Both the position numbers and the translations under genes were made by a program. From Schistosoma mansoni (taxonomy: Eukaryota > Platyhelminthes > Trematoda > Strigeidida > Schistosomatidae): 64,000 nt of DNA. The DNA lies in the NCBI RefSeq assembly GCF_000237925.1, contig NC_031502.1, forward strand, positions 4,112,458 to 4,176,457, read 5' to 3'. The notes beneath the pieces were generated by a model. It was given only the letters and a program-made list of their open reading frames with translations. It made no database searches and was not told the DNA's origin. Positions 37,221 through 47,959 of this stretch are shown piece after piece (positions within the stretch are counted from its first letter, which is position 1; the number at the start of each line of letters is the position of its first letter).

Positions 37221-38284
37221 GTCGGTTACGATTTCAGGAATTATCAATGTTTAATATTTGTTACTATTTAATACTTAATTGAGAAGACAGTCGGGAGCAG
37301 ATAGTGAGAAACAACAAAATAGAAATAAGCTTATATTATTCTCCCTAGACTGTTGCTCTTGTATTATTCAAATTAATGAAGCTAGCTATGATCAAGAAAT
37401 GTATATAAATAATCTGAGTAATTTCAAACATTTGTTAATAATCATCTGCACAAAATGAATAACAGCTGATTGAACAATGATTATTTCAAGTCGTGTACAA
37501 ACTTGATTAAAGTGGATATCTGCCTTTAAATCTTCTATAATTATACTCTGATGTTAAAAGCTAAATGTATCTTTACAAAAAGTTGCTGTTCTTGGGAATT
37601 TTCACGTGATTAACAGTAAGATTAGTTTAGTACTGTTCATCTCAGTATTACCCATCAACATATTATGCGAAGATTTCCTAACACTTGCCAAATACAACCA
37701 TTTTATAAATGTTTACTGAGGATTTATGAATTTACAATATTGCAACCAATCACTGACTTATTTTAGCCCAAGATCGTGGCTGTTTACGATAATATATCAT
37801 AGAGTGATGAGTACACTTACATGTTTAACTAAAATTGTCATTTTTCACTTAACTGATGAGATTTCAAGCTTTTCTCAAATTCTATAATGATTTTCTTAAC
37901 CATATCATGATAATTTATTAATGATTTCGTTCGATTTTATTTCAAGCAATTGAAGAACTCATGCACGATATTCTTCCTCATCAATTTTAAATACAAATTA
38001 CAGTCCACATATTTTAATCATAATATTTCTCTAGATCACTGAGTCAGAATCCTGTGGTGAGCTCTAGTCGTTTCGTGATATTGCGTGACCATTATCTATA
38101 GCACGTGGTGGATGATTGTCTCGTGCCCAACATGTCCAAACACCACTAGTCGCAGCTTTCAACTGAACAGAATTGATGGAATTGTATCCAAAAGTTGGTC
38201 ACTAGTAAACACATGATTATTATCAAGATAGGGGTTATGTAGAAACTGTTGGATCTTAGTAGTTTACTTCACGGACTGATCTAA
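37221..38284. other. AT-rich intergenic DNA
   Basis: Nothing recognised. The last short coding exon of IFT52 (about 10-15 codons) may lie here or elsewhere between 29.1 and 39.5 kb. Confidence 0.35.
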
Positions 38285-38402
38285 GTTGAACCACCACTGA
38301 AAACCAGGAAGCACTGGACAACTGCTTTGTCTTAGTATGGGGCTCCACGGCAGTGTGAATCCGGGAACAAAGGCTCTCGGTTTTATCCCCAGCGAGGTCC
38401 TG
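38285..38402 (-). mobile_element. Decayed Smalpha-type SINE
   Basis: Minus-strand reading: GCTGGGGATAAAACCGAGAG (B-box region, decayed), GGATTCACACTGCCGTGGAG, CCCCATACTAAGACAAAG, then GTCCAGTGCTTCCTGGTTTT. The hammerhead outline survives (TGGAG, CCCATACTAAGAC, AAAG), but the CTGANGA box is lost. Confidence 0.6.
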
Positions 38403-39521
38403 AATATCTCCTACTGATGGTTTCCATACTAAAACGAAACAGATGTCTAATGCTTACCAGTTTTTAGTGATGGTTTAACTAAAACTATTCTGTGAAGTCA
38501 ATAATCAAAATTTAACGATCTCCATAAAACTCTTATACTGTAATGTAATTTAATATTTATGTACAAAATTTACAATGAAAAAACTTAAATTATCTTGTTA
38601 CTCCTTTCACTTTCAAAAATAATCAAGAAAATTGAGTAAAAATGGAAATAGCTTATACAGATATCGATAAACTATAAGCGAATTGGATGCATACACTCTA
38701 GAAGAAAAGTATTGCGCTCACAGGACTTTGAAATGATCGCGAAGATTTGCAGCTCTACTTGAACTATGCTCTGATTGTGTTATTCGAAACGATGGTTTAC
38801 AGTCAGACCATCTAGCTCAGAGAAGTAATCAACATTTGGATCTTTAAACTTAAGCACTAGTTATTGCTTCACTAACGTTGAATCAGAATATTTATCATTT
38901 GAGTTGATGATGATCAAATAAACTGCAATAATCGGGTTTAGTTATGGAACTGCAGTATGATTTAAAAGGGTATAGATTTAAATACTATACCTTCCAAAAT
39001 GAGTTATATGACTACTGTGACTTAGTAGCTTACTAGATAACCAGATATGATACTTGAGGTGACATACATTAGTTTCAAAACTAAAAAGAATACATTAATA
39101 CTGCGAGGTCAGGAAAACGAAACATTTTTCATGGGTTGCAATATTAGTCATTACTAGGTGTAATCAGTTCAGTCTCATTTCTCTATTAACAACAAACCCT
39201 ACAAACACATATGTAGTGAAGTAATACTTGTTGGGTAAAACCGATTTATTGTTTACTGCAAAATTACAGTGTCTTCACAAAGTACGAAAACCATACATTA
39301 AATACATCGTTTGAACATCTTCCATCAGTCGTTTCTTACGAATTTCATCGTTTCTTCATTCCTGTTGTTATTACAATTACTCTCTGTTAACATTCTTGCT
39401 GTCTTCAATTCGATCTTATCAATCTTGTGCTGCTATGCATTCCACTTCTGATTGGTGTTACATACTCTTTATATCTGTCAACATAAGTAGCATACACCAT
39501 ATATGTGAAATAATCACTTAC

Positions 39522-39667
39522 CTGATTAAACTTTTTAAACTCTACTAATTCATTAAATATAACTTCTAAAATAATGCGTGATGTCATTTTGTCTGTTGAT
39601 AATTTCTGTGATACACCTAAAATATCACCGCATTCACGAATATAATATTCCAGGTCGTCCTCATTAC
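39522..39667 (-). CDS. IFT52: IFT52 exon 8
   Basis: A 146-bp exon completes the cysteine codon and continues NEDDLEYYIRECGDILGVSQ, then LEVIFNELVEFKKFNQ, before a GTAAGT donor. Human IFT52 continues for about 14 more residues, expected on one further exon that I did not find. Confidence 0.92.
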
Positions 39668-42600
39668 CTAAGTATTGTGAAAACCAGTAGACGTTGAAAT
39701 GAACATAATAATAAATATATAGTAAATAACAATTTACTTAATTACGTGAATTAGTCATAAATTATAAGCAGAGATGGATGGCGGCTAGTGATGGAATGCA
39801 GGATGTGTGTTTCGCCCAATTTGCGACTCCTCAACTAGATATACCTGTATTTCAGAATTGGTGTTTAACCTGGGACTCAAGCATTATAATGTTCTCTTAT
39901 GAAAGATGATAGTAAACAACGTAGACTATTTAAAACAATCGATGTCTGTTAATGAAACCGTCTGACAAAGGTAGTTTTAATAGGTCTGGAATATTTACGC
40001 CGATAAAATAACAGATTTATTGTTGTTTTAGTTAAGAAAAACTCAGAAACAACACAAAATAGTGATTTCTTTCGTTGCATTATGGTCGCAAATATAAAAA
40101 TATCACATATGTTTTAGTTATACATAACTGAGTTTTTTAAACAACGTTAAGTAAAACTTCTTAATACCCTAGTTGTGAATGAAGCTTTCTTGCACTTAAA
40201 GTTGATCTCGTTTGATTCCAAGAAATATCGGATGAGATCACTCTAGAGCATAATCATTAATAAATTGACCAATAGGCAACCATGAACATAAAGTTAATTT
40301 CAGTTTAATATTTTATAGGTTTTTAAAATTTGAAAAATTCCCGTATTGTGACTTAGAACAACATATATAAGCGAACAATATTGTTTTCGATTAGATCCTC
40401 ATCAGGCTTTACTCTAATATACGGTAATATTTATATGCATATACGAAATTATTAAACCAATCAAGGCAGTTTATGAATCAATGATAACAGTGGAATAGAT
40501 TACATAATTAAAAATAATCATAACTGAAAAGTACAAATCGTTAGTGTAATGACAGGTGTACTAGTTGTGACAAGAATAATAAAGGCCTGAATCAATGTTA
40601 CATAATAAGAAATAGGTCAATGATTAGAAAATTATAGAGACTGAAATAACATTCATGAAAATTATAAGATTACATAATTAGAAGTGTTCAAATAATTGGA
40701 CCATGAAGCGAATATTTGAAAAAGTAAATAAATAATTGGTAGGGGGTTGAAGAAAAATAAACGAAGAAAGAGTATGGAAAACAAAGTTTTTTAATAAGGC
40801 CAAGGGTGTTACAAATTTTTTCATGAACACAAAGACTTGGATTGTTGGATCGAATTCCTATAGCTTCTGCTATGTGTAAGAGACGAGATCGAACCCCATA
40901 AGGAAAACTAGTAGGAATACGATAAATAACTTTAAATGACTTAAGGATAAGTTACCTGGTTATGCCACTTCTATGTGTATCAATGAATTCAGCTGCTCCT
41001 GTGGAGAAAGCTATATCGGGCGCACTACCAGACAACTGAACCAAAGAGTTAGTGAATAACTCCCTTTGTGGTTAGGAAAAAGTATTGTCAAGTCGATATG
41101 TAGCTCGGTTCTTTCACACTTGATCGACAGTGGTCATAAAGTTGACAGAAACCAGTCATTTAAAGTTATTTATCGTATTCCTCTCTTTTACTACAATCTA
41201 CAGGGATTGTAGTTACTACTTCTTGTTCTCTAAGCCGTTCACAAATATATTCTACAGTCTCTCTGAGTGGAGACCATCAAAGAATTACTACTAAAATGTA
41301 CTATGAATGTACATTTCAAACTCAATGGTTAAATCTACAGACAAATAGATGGTGTCGCGATGGGTTCACCCCTAGGTCCCATATTGGCTGATATTTTTCT
41401 CGCGAAACTAGAAAACGGCCCACTGACACAACAGATTGAAAAGTTTTCACTTTACTGCCGATATATGGACGACACGTTCATCCTATGTAACGACTATACT
41501 GACTTAATGGAGACACTTCAGCTATTCAATACAGCTCATCCGTCTATAAAATTCACATGTGAGGAAAGTGAAGGTAGAATAGCTTTTCTAGATGTTCTAC
41601 TTACAAGGATAAAAGACGGTTTATTAAGGAGAAACATAGGCAGGAAAACATCGTGGACAGGTTAGTATACAAACTTTCTCAGTTTTGTTCCTCCACAGTA
41701 CAAAAGGAACTTGATTAAGACATTGCACTATAGAATCAAGACCATATGCTCTCGAGATACGGTCGAAGATGAAACAAAGGTATTATACATGACCCTGAAA
41801 GAAAACGGATACCCGGAGAAATTTATAAATAAAAACAGCTAGTAAAAGGGAGCATAAAGTATGTTTAACTGTGAATAAAAAGCCTCTGTATATACGCCTA
41901 CAATTCAGAGGCGACGCACCTAGTGAAATGTTAAGACTGAAGCTACCAAGATCAATCCAAAGGACTTCTAATGCAGGTAAACTACAACTAATGTTTTCCA
42001 CACGTCCAATGATCACGCTGATGTTGAAAAATAATTTGCCTAGACTAGCCACTTCTTTCTGTATCTATCAATTCAACTGCTCCTGTGGGGCAAGTTATAT
42101 GGGCAGATGTTCTAGGAATTTGCATACTCGGGCTCGTGAGCACCTCCCAGTGTGGTTAAGCGAAGGTGTAGTCAAAACGGTTAACAGCTCTATTTTAGCC
42201 CACTTAGTTCAGACGGGATATAGAGCCAACATGGAGCAATCTTTCACAATAATATATCGTGTTAACAGCAGCCTACCTAATTCCATCAGACTGAGAATCC
42301 TGCAGACGGCTGAGGCAATTGCTATTCGGATCGAAAAGCCAGAGCTTTGCATCCAGAAGAAATATGTCCAGCCGCTCCTTTTACCCTGGCCAACTTCAGG
42401 GTCAACTTGTTAATAATCAATTTTGTAATATGGTGACATTAATTTGATTAATGTTCATTTTTATATCCTAAACTTATTTTATCTGCACATCTTACCAGTC
42501 CTTATTATTATTATCACACTTGCTAACCTTTTAGAGAAATTTATTTAGCATCCATCCCTATTTACTATGTCTGACCTCATTCATATTATTCTACATATTA

Positions 42601-45600
42601 CGTGATTTCTGATTTGTAATCCCATTGTTCTATCTCACCCTATGTCAACTATATTTTTTCTGATCATTTATCTTACTATTTTATTTCACTTATAAACTGA
42701 TTCAAGTTAACACTTCATATTGGAGTCATCGCAACATTAACGATTCGATTTGATTTTATACGACAAACAACACTCTTTAATTCACATGTTACAGTTTCTT
42801 AAATGATGTGCTCTGCCTTAATCTTGGCCAATTTTTTATGTATTATTAATTTGGATTTATAATTGTAGAACCTGATGAGAAATTATTGAAAAGAATATTC
42901 TTCGTTCATATAATTGTGTTTTAATATGATGGGAATTTTTCAGCGATTAAAATCTATAAAAATTACTTAGAAACTTACATTTATTTGTTACCTGAGCTAA
43001 ACGTGCTTTAGGTGTAGAAAATTGTTCGTCTAAGTCAAATAATTCTAATGGTGGTGGACAAGGTTCACGAAAGTTAGGAGGAAATACCTAATATACATGA
43101 AAATGGAAGATGAATTTACTCAGTTTATAATCAGAATCAAGATAAATTTCAAAAAATTAGGCCTAAAGTAATTTTATTTCAGGAGATTTATGGATATTCT
43201 GAAGTTTTGTAGTTAACATTACGGGCTGACGTTAGTTACATTAGGATTAAAGACCAGAAATAACTAAAACCGGTTTGTTTCAGTACGAGACTACTTACCA
43301 GTAATTTTCCATGACCACACCGAGGCTTGAAGCTGTTAGCCATCAGAGGCATTGAAAAATGTTTTGTGTTATCTCGAAATGACTTTAGTTACAAGTACAA
43401 ATTATTGAATGCCAGTTCAGTATTCTGAAGGTTAATTGTTAGTCTCATAGACTAAATACCTTGAGTCCGAATACATGTGGGGTCATGGATGTGCAATAGC
43501 GAATAATCTCAAACAGATACAGAAATGCTGAGCTCCTTCGGACAAGGTTAAAAAACTAAGTAGCTTAACAAGAGAAAAAAACTAAATTTGCTCGAGTAAA
43601 ATTACCAACACATTGTTATTTCCTCACACCACCGTAGAACTTTCCAAGTTTATGTTACATGAATGTGTGAAAGACACAACTCAAAGACCTGTGCATTCCA
43701 TAGTACGCACAGCGGCATAAATGTGGTAAAGACTGTTACGAGGTCGCAGTTCAGTAGTTTAAGGGAAATTAATAACAGTCGATACCTCCAATCCACCACT
43801 CCACTTAGGGTTACAATCCAGGGACCATCATTTTTATATCCTGCTCAAATTTTTGCATTTTCCTAATATGACATAGAGTTATCCGTTGACAACATAGTAC
43901 TCTCAATCTCATACCACAAATATATAACATGTTGACTTTCGTTCCTCAACTTGTTAGTTACTGCTTATGGTCATCGTTCTAGGATTGAGCCTAATGTGCC
44001 TTGCAAACCTGGGCACCTAAAAGAATACGTACGCTATCATTGTCCACGTTTTGGATAAGAAGAGAGTACAGACTTTTGAAAAGGAAAGAGTTAGCTAGTA
44101 AACGTTATGTGCATACATGAAGTACGCATATAGGTTATATCCTTATCACCGTAAGGACACTTTATCTGCTTATATGGAATGCACAGATCAAAGACTCAGA
44201 TACTCCATGATATACACCTAAGCACAAATACAGTCCACCGTTCTGTTTTGAAACGACACACCAATAATATCGCTAAATTGTTTATTAAGCTCTTCCGTAG
44301 TCTAATTATACGGTAGAATGGAGGGTTACTTCCATCTCTATAGACCAGTCATATTATTCCATGAAACACGTCCTCACTACTTCCTAGACACCAAACAAAG
44401 ATTTAGGTTGTATTCTGCCCAAGTGAACAGTCTCATACTGTGACGAAACAACTATCCAGTACTGTTTGGTTCTCAACAGTTGATTAGTCTAGGTAATTTC
44501 GTGATGTAAACTACAAAAACACATTCTTCCAAAAAGTCTTAAACATATTCTGTTGGATGACTTTAAAATTATAGGGCTTTTGTTATCAAGTTCTTGAAAT
44601 AACAACTAAATTTAGATTATTTAGTGAAACAAAACGCTAAAAATGGCTTTTCTGGGAGAAACTACTAAAAAGTAGTGAATCATTACTACCAAAAGCGGCC
44701 TAAAAACATTGCATATTTTTTAAGCCTGATGGAGTTTTTCTATATAAGTGCAGTTGTCCGTTCACTCATAGAAATGTATGAAATAAAATGATTAAAAGTG
44801 GGTTCGGCATGTATATTCATGTCTAGATTCATGGTAAACTTTAAATCACCGTGAAGAAGACTATTAGACTGCTGATCACTGAAAGATACTTGAACACTAT
44901 TAAACTCAAAAAGGTAAACTCAGAGTAATCAATTATGTGGATCTATTTGACGGATTTTTCGTGTGTATAGAAGAAATGTTATTTGTCAAATATCTGAAAA
45001 GTTTGTTTTATAGCTTGATTTCATTTGATAAACTGACCAGACAAAATCCACTAAAAGCTAGGGGGAGACTGGATTGTTACTATGTTCAAGAGCTACACTT
45101 GAAAACATACACATTACATATTCTGTAGAACCAAACTTTAAATCATCTGATCTTGTAGTCACTACTTTAATGTAGAGCTCATTCAGTGGAACTCAGTAGT
45201 TGAACTCTCCTAACATTCATTTACTTTTGGCTATCTTTCTCGTATTTATTCTCACTAGAATATTTTATTGGTTCTAAGTCCTTCTACTTATTCGTATGAA
45301 TTAAAAACGGTCTACATTTTTAAACATAACTACTAAGGAAGAGAAAGTTAATCGATCAACTGACAGTTTTAAATACTTGATTATATAAAAAGTAAGTTTT
45401 AGATTTCAAATGACAGATCCATGGAAATCGAAGAACCCTAGCTTTTGGATTGTATTGTAGCATCATTGCAATAATACCAAGACCATCGGTGATATTTGGA
45501 ATCTCGTAGAATTTTCTCAGCGAGTTTGTGGCTTTTACACATATCAAGCTAACAATCAGTAGTTTGATAAACCTTCATTTTATATTGAAATCAAGGGTAG

Positions 45601-47418
45601 TCATTGTTAGTTGCACCTTTTTACTTTACCGATAAAATCATGAATATAGGTTTCTTCAAGGTTCATTTTGAACAGATCATACTGGATGGAATGAAGCTAG
45701 ATATCAGATAGGTTAGAATGTTTTGTCTTAATTTAGGATTCAGATGTGTATACAAATATCATAAACCTAATTTCTCCACCTACAGAACAAAATATAAAGA
45801 GTGGTATTTAAAAGATTCATGACTTACTGCAGGTTGCACTGGAGGTAAAGGAGTTTCAAACTGAGGTGAAATCAAAGTTAAGGGTTCGTGCTTCACACGG
45901 AGTTTTTCATAAACCCTTTAAAGATAAAAACGATTGCGAATGTGAATAACTACTTAAAATAATTGATTACAGAAAGAAAGAAAAAAGGATGTCATCTCTA
46001 CTTATTGCACTCACCGTATCCAATTTTATGGATACAGCTTTCGCATTGGGAGATAATGTCTATGTGCAAATAAGTTTTTGTTTCATAACATAACCACATA
46101 AAGTAACTACTGGGAGCCCAAATGACTGATGTTATGTGGATATCTGTTTCTTTCATCGGCTTAACATGGCAAAATTATGTTTTTTTCCATCTTTTGGTTA
46201 CATAATGTTGAAATATACACAGTGCATGAGACTGATGTAATCTAAGAATTCATTGTGTTATAAGTATTTGGAAGATCTTTAAACAAACAAAATGATGTTA
46301 ACATAAATTTTCTGCAAGTTTAAATTTGTAGACCTGAAGACTTACTGAATAGCTTTCGGAACGAGTCTTGTGTCCATACAAAACAAACCCTGATCAAAGT
46401 AATTTTTGACGTTTTGTGGGAGTTCATCACTTTCTTGTAAACAAGACATTAAGTTACTAGATAGGCTTATAATATCAGGGACTTGGTAATATGTTTCAAC
46501 TTCCGGTTCTCCAGAATCTATGGAGTTTAGCGTGACGGATTCCTCTGTAAGATATCTGAATAAAAACTCAAATATTTTAAAATTATCTTCTTTTTTTATA
46601 TATGGATCAGAGAACATGGCTGCGCTCCCAACAACAGCTAAAGTCCCACCGTTAGGTGACTAGGAAATAAATTTTGAGGCAGATACTTACGGGAAATTTA
46701 TAAACGGCACAAACTGGTCTATTAAGTGGAAACGCAACACTCCCTGTCGACAGTAGAGCAACTGCAGGTTTGGCAACATTGAGAGAAGCTCCATAAGGAT
46801 ATAAGAATTGTAACGCCTGTTTATGTGATACATCCATTTGCGTAGCTGATATGGACATTTTTCCCAAGGTTTCCGCTATTCCTCTGTATGGCAATATAAA
46901 ATACGTTGAGAAATACCTATTTAGTACTCCATTCGGGATCAATGCTTCTTTAGGATGATAATATTTAAAATATGATGTTCGAAGGACAGTATCTGCTATT
47001 AAATATTTCACAAACTAGCCTACCACTGTTAACCATGATCCCAAACTGCTCCAACAAGAAGTTAATGTTTGTAGTATATTTTGTTTCACCGTTCTCACCC
47101 ATAAGAACAAGTAAAGATCCACCAGTCTCAAGGTATTTTTTAATAGAATTAAACTCTGCAGAACTAAACTTTTCAGTAGGTCCAGATATTACGAACAACT
47201 TCACAATGCTAAGACGTTCATGTGTAATGTCATCTTTATTTCTACAAGGCAACAGTTATGGAAATAACAAGGCAAGCTACTTACATAACAACTTTCCAAG
47301 AGGACTTGAGGTACTTAGCAATTTCTGTAAAATGTTGACTCAAATTAAAGGCTTCCTTTTTGGTTTGATTAAATACAACTGTATTCTCCTCAATCTTCAT
47401 TTGTGTTGCCTCGGGCAT
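39522..47418 (-). CDS. IFT52: IFT52, intraflagellar transport protein 52 (gene span)
   Basis: IFT-B core protein needed to build cilia; in flukes it would serve ciliated larval tissues, flame cells, sensory endings and the sperm axoneme. Coding exons on the minus strand: 47418-47285, 47241-47024, 46995-46917, 46883-46691, 46659-46346, 45915-45828, 43087-42979, 39667-39522. They sum to 1281 bp, 427 codons, against 437 residues in human IFT52, and all phases and GT-AG ends agree. Matching landmarks include GGSLLVLMGENGETKYTTNI, YYHPKEALIPNGVLNR, AVALLSTGSVAFPLNRPV, LQESDELP, VKHEPLTLISPQFETPLP and VEFKKFNQ. The start is the ATG at 47418 (MPEATQMKIEENTVVFNQTK), at the human N-terminus. The final short exon was not found. 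It lies upstream of SGK3 on the same strand. Confidence 0.93.
39765..39890 (+). repeat. Dispersed repeat fragment (GCAGATGGAT family)
   Basis: GCAGAGATGGATGGCGGCTA, GCAGGATGTGTGTTTCGCCC, then GACTCCTCAACTAGATATAC. It shares order and blocks with 22320-22440. Intronic, non-coding. Confidence 0.5.
40310..40955 (-). mobile_element. PLE 3' part, left member of head-to-head pair
   Basis: Minus-strand translation near 40955-40780 gives FKVIYRIPTSFPYGVRSRLL and HIAEAIGIRSNNPSLCVHEK, the end of the PLE endonuclease region. The 3' UTR follows, with GCCTGATGAGGATCTAATCG, and ends near 40310. It is 5'-truncated and abuts a plus-strand PLE at 40956. Confidence 0.75.
40956..42960 (+). mobile_element. Penelope-like element(s), plus strand
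   Basis: 40970-41190 holds a GIY-YIG fragment (EFSCSCGESYIGRTTRQLNQ; LSHLIDSGHKVDRNQSFKVI). From about 41280 a second, longer copy runs through the PLE reverse transcriptase (GVAMGSPLGPILADIFLAKL; RYMDDTFILCNDYTDLM; PSIKFTCEESEGRIAFLDVL). It continues into the thumb (NFLSFVPPQYKRNLIKTLHY), the linker (VNKKPLYIRLQFRGDAPSEM) and a GIY-YIG domain (FNCSCGASYMGRCSRNLHTR; SSILAHLVQTGY; AEAIAIRIEKPELC). The 3' UTR ends near 42960. Frames are broken, but the GIY-YIG part is open for 180 codons. It is antisense within IFT52 intron 7. Confidence 0.88.
42979..43087 (-). CDS. IFT52: IFT52 exon 7
   Basis: A 109-bp exon encodes VFPPNFREPCPPPLELFDLD, then EQFSTPKARLAQVTNK plus one base of a cysteine codon. 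The GTAAGT donor at 42978 gives VTNKC, matching human ITNKC. An earlier GTAACA donor would break the phase and was rejected. A PLE ends about 18 bp into the following intron. Confidence 0.92.
43088..45827. other. IFT52 intron 6, unassigned
   Basis: 2.7 kb. A decayed Smalpha-like stretch may lie near 43470-43530 (CTTGAGTCCGAATACATG, GGGGTCATGGATGTGCAATA), but without a usable hammerhead outline. Nothing else can be named. Confidence 0.35.
45828..45915 (-). CDS. IFT52: IFT52 exon 6
   Basis: An 88-bp exon encodes VYEKLRVKHEPLTLISPQFE and TPLPPVQPA, matching human EQLNMKHEPLQLIQPQFETP. Its acceptor is TTTAAAG and its donor GTAAGT. A 430-bp intron precedes it and a 2.7-kb intron follows. Confidence 0.92.
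46346..47418 (-). CDS. IFT52: IFT52 exons 1-5 with very small introns
   Basis: Five exons (134, 218, 79, 193 and 314 bp) are separated by introns of 43, 28, 33 and 31 bp. The 28-bp intron (46996-47023) runs GTAGGCTAG to TTTAATAG. It joins FGIMVNS to ADTVLRTSYFKYYHPKEAL, matching human FGIMVNNDAVVRNVYHKYFH with one extra residue. The other joins restore GIAETLGKMS and the AVVGSAAMFSDPYIKKED block. Confidence 0.93.
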
Positions 47419-47959
47419 CCTAAAGTCTTTGAAACTGCACTATTTTGTTGCTAGGGTAAAAAGTGATTCGTTCGGTACCCAATCCAATATTCAATATCTT
47501 TGTTACGAGAATGTATAAAATTGACTGATTTCTTTGCGCTCGCTTTTTGTTGATTTGATACGGTTCCATGTATTTGGTGATGTTTTATGAGTAATAGTCC
47601 AGCCAGTCGACTGTGTCAATTCCAGTCAGTGTGGTAGTTTCCTGTGGATTTGTATATTGTGTAGTTCGAGTGCGTTCGTCTCAGGGCGGTCGGGGATCTA
47701 GATACCAGCAACCATCGCATCATCAGGCAGGGTTTGGTTGGTTGGTTGGTTGTAATGTGAAGATAATAAAGTGATGATTCAAGTGCTAAGGAAAGATAAC
47801 TGTTACAACAATAAATAAATAAACTACTTGATTAGTAATGCGTAAGAAGACGGAGTTAAAAGGATAAGAAGGAAACGGGGAGAGGTGGGAAGTAGTTACT
47901 GGTGTTGCAGTAGTGATAACTTCAGTAATTTATGAGATAAACATCAGACAAAACTGTTC
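47419..47959. other. IFT52 upstream region
   Basis: The promoter or 5' UTR should lie here. I see a GGTTGGTTGGTTGGTTG run near 47733-47750 but no motif I can assign with confidence. Confidence 0.35.

Noticed and set aside
37024-37221. Plus frame with IYIYIY repeats
   Set aside because: Translation of a TA microsatellite in a PLE 3' UTR.
42979-42991. GTAACA donor ending IFT52 exon 7 at 42992
   Set aside because: It would put exon 8 out of phase and drop the conserved VTNKC residues. The GTAAGT donor at 42978 fits both phase and family.
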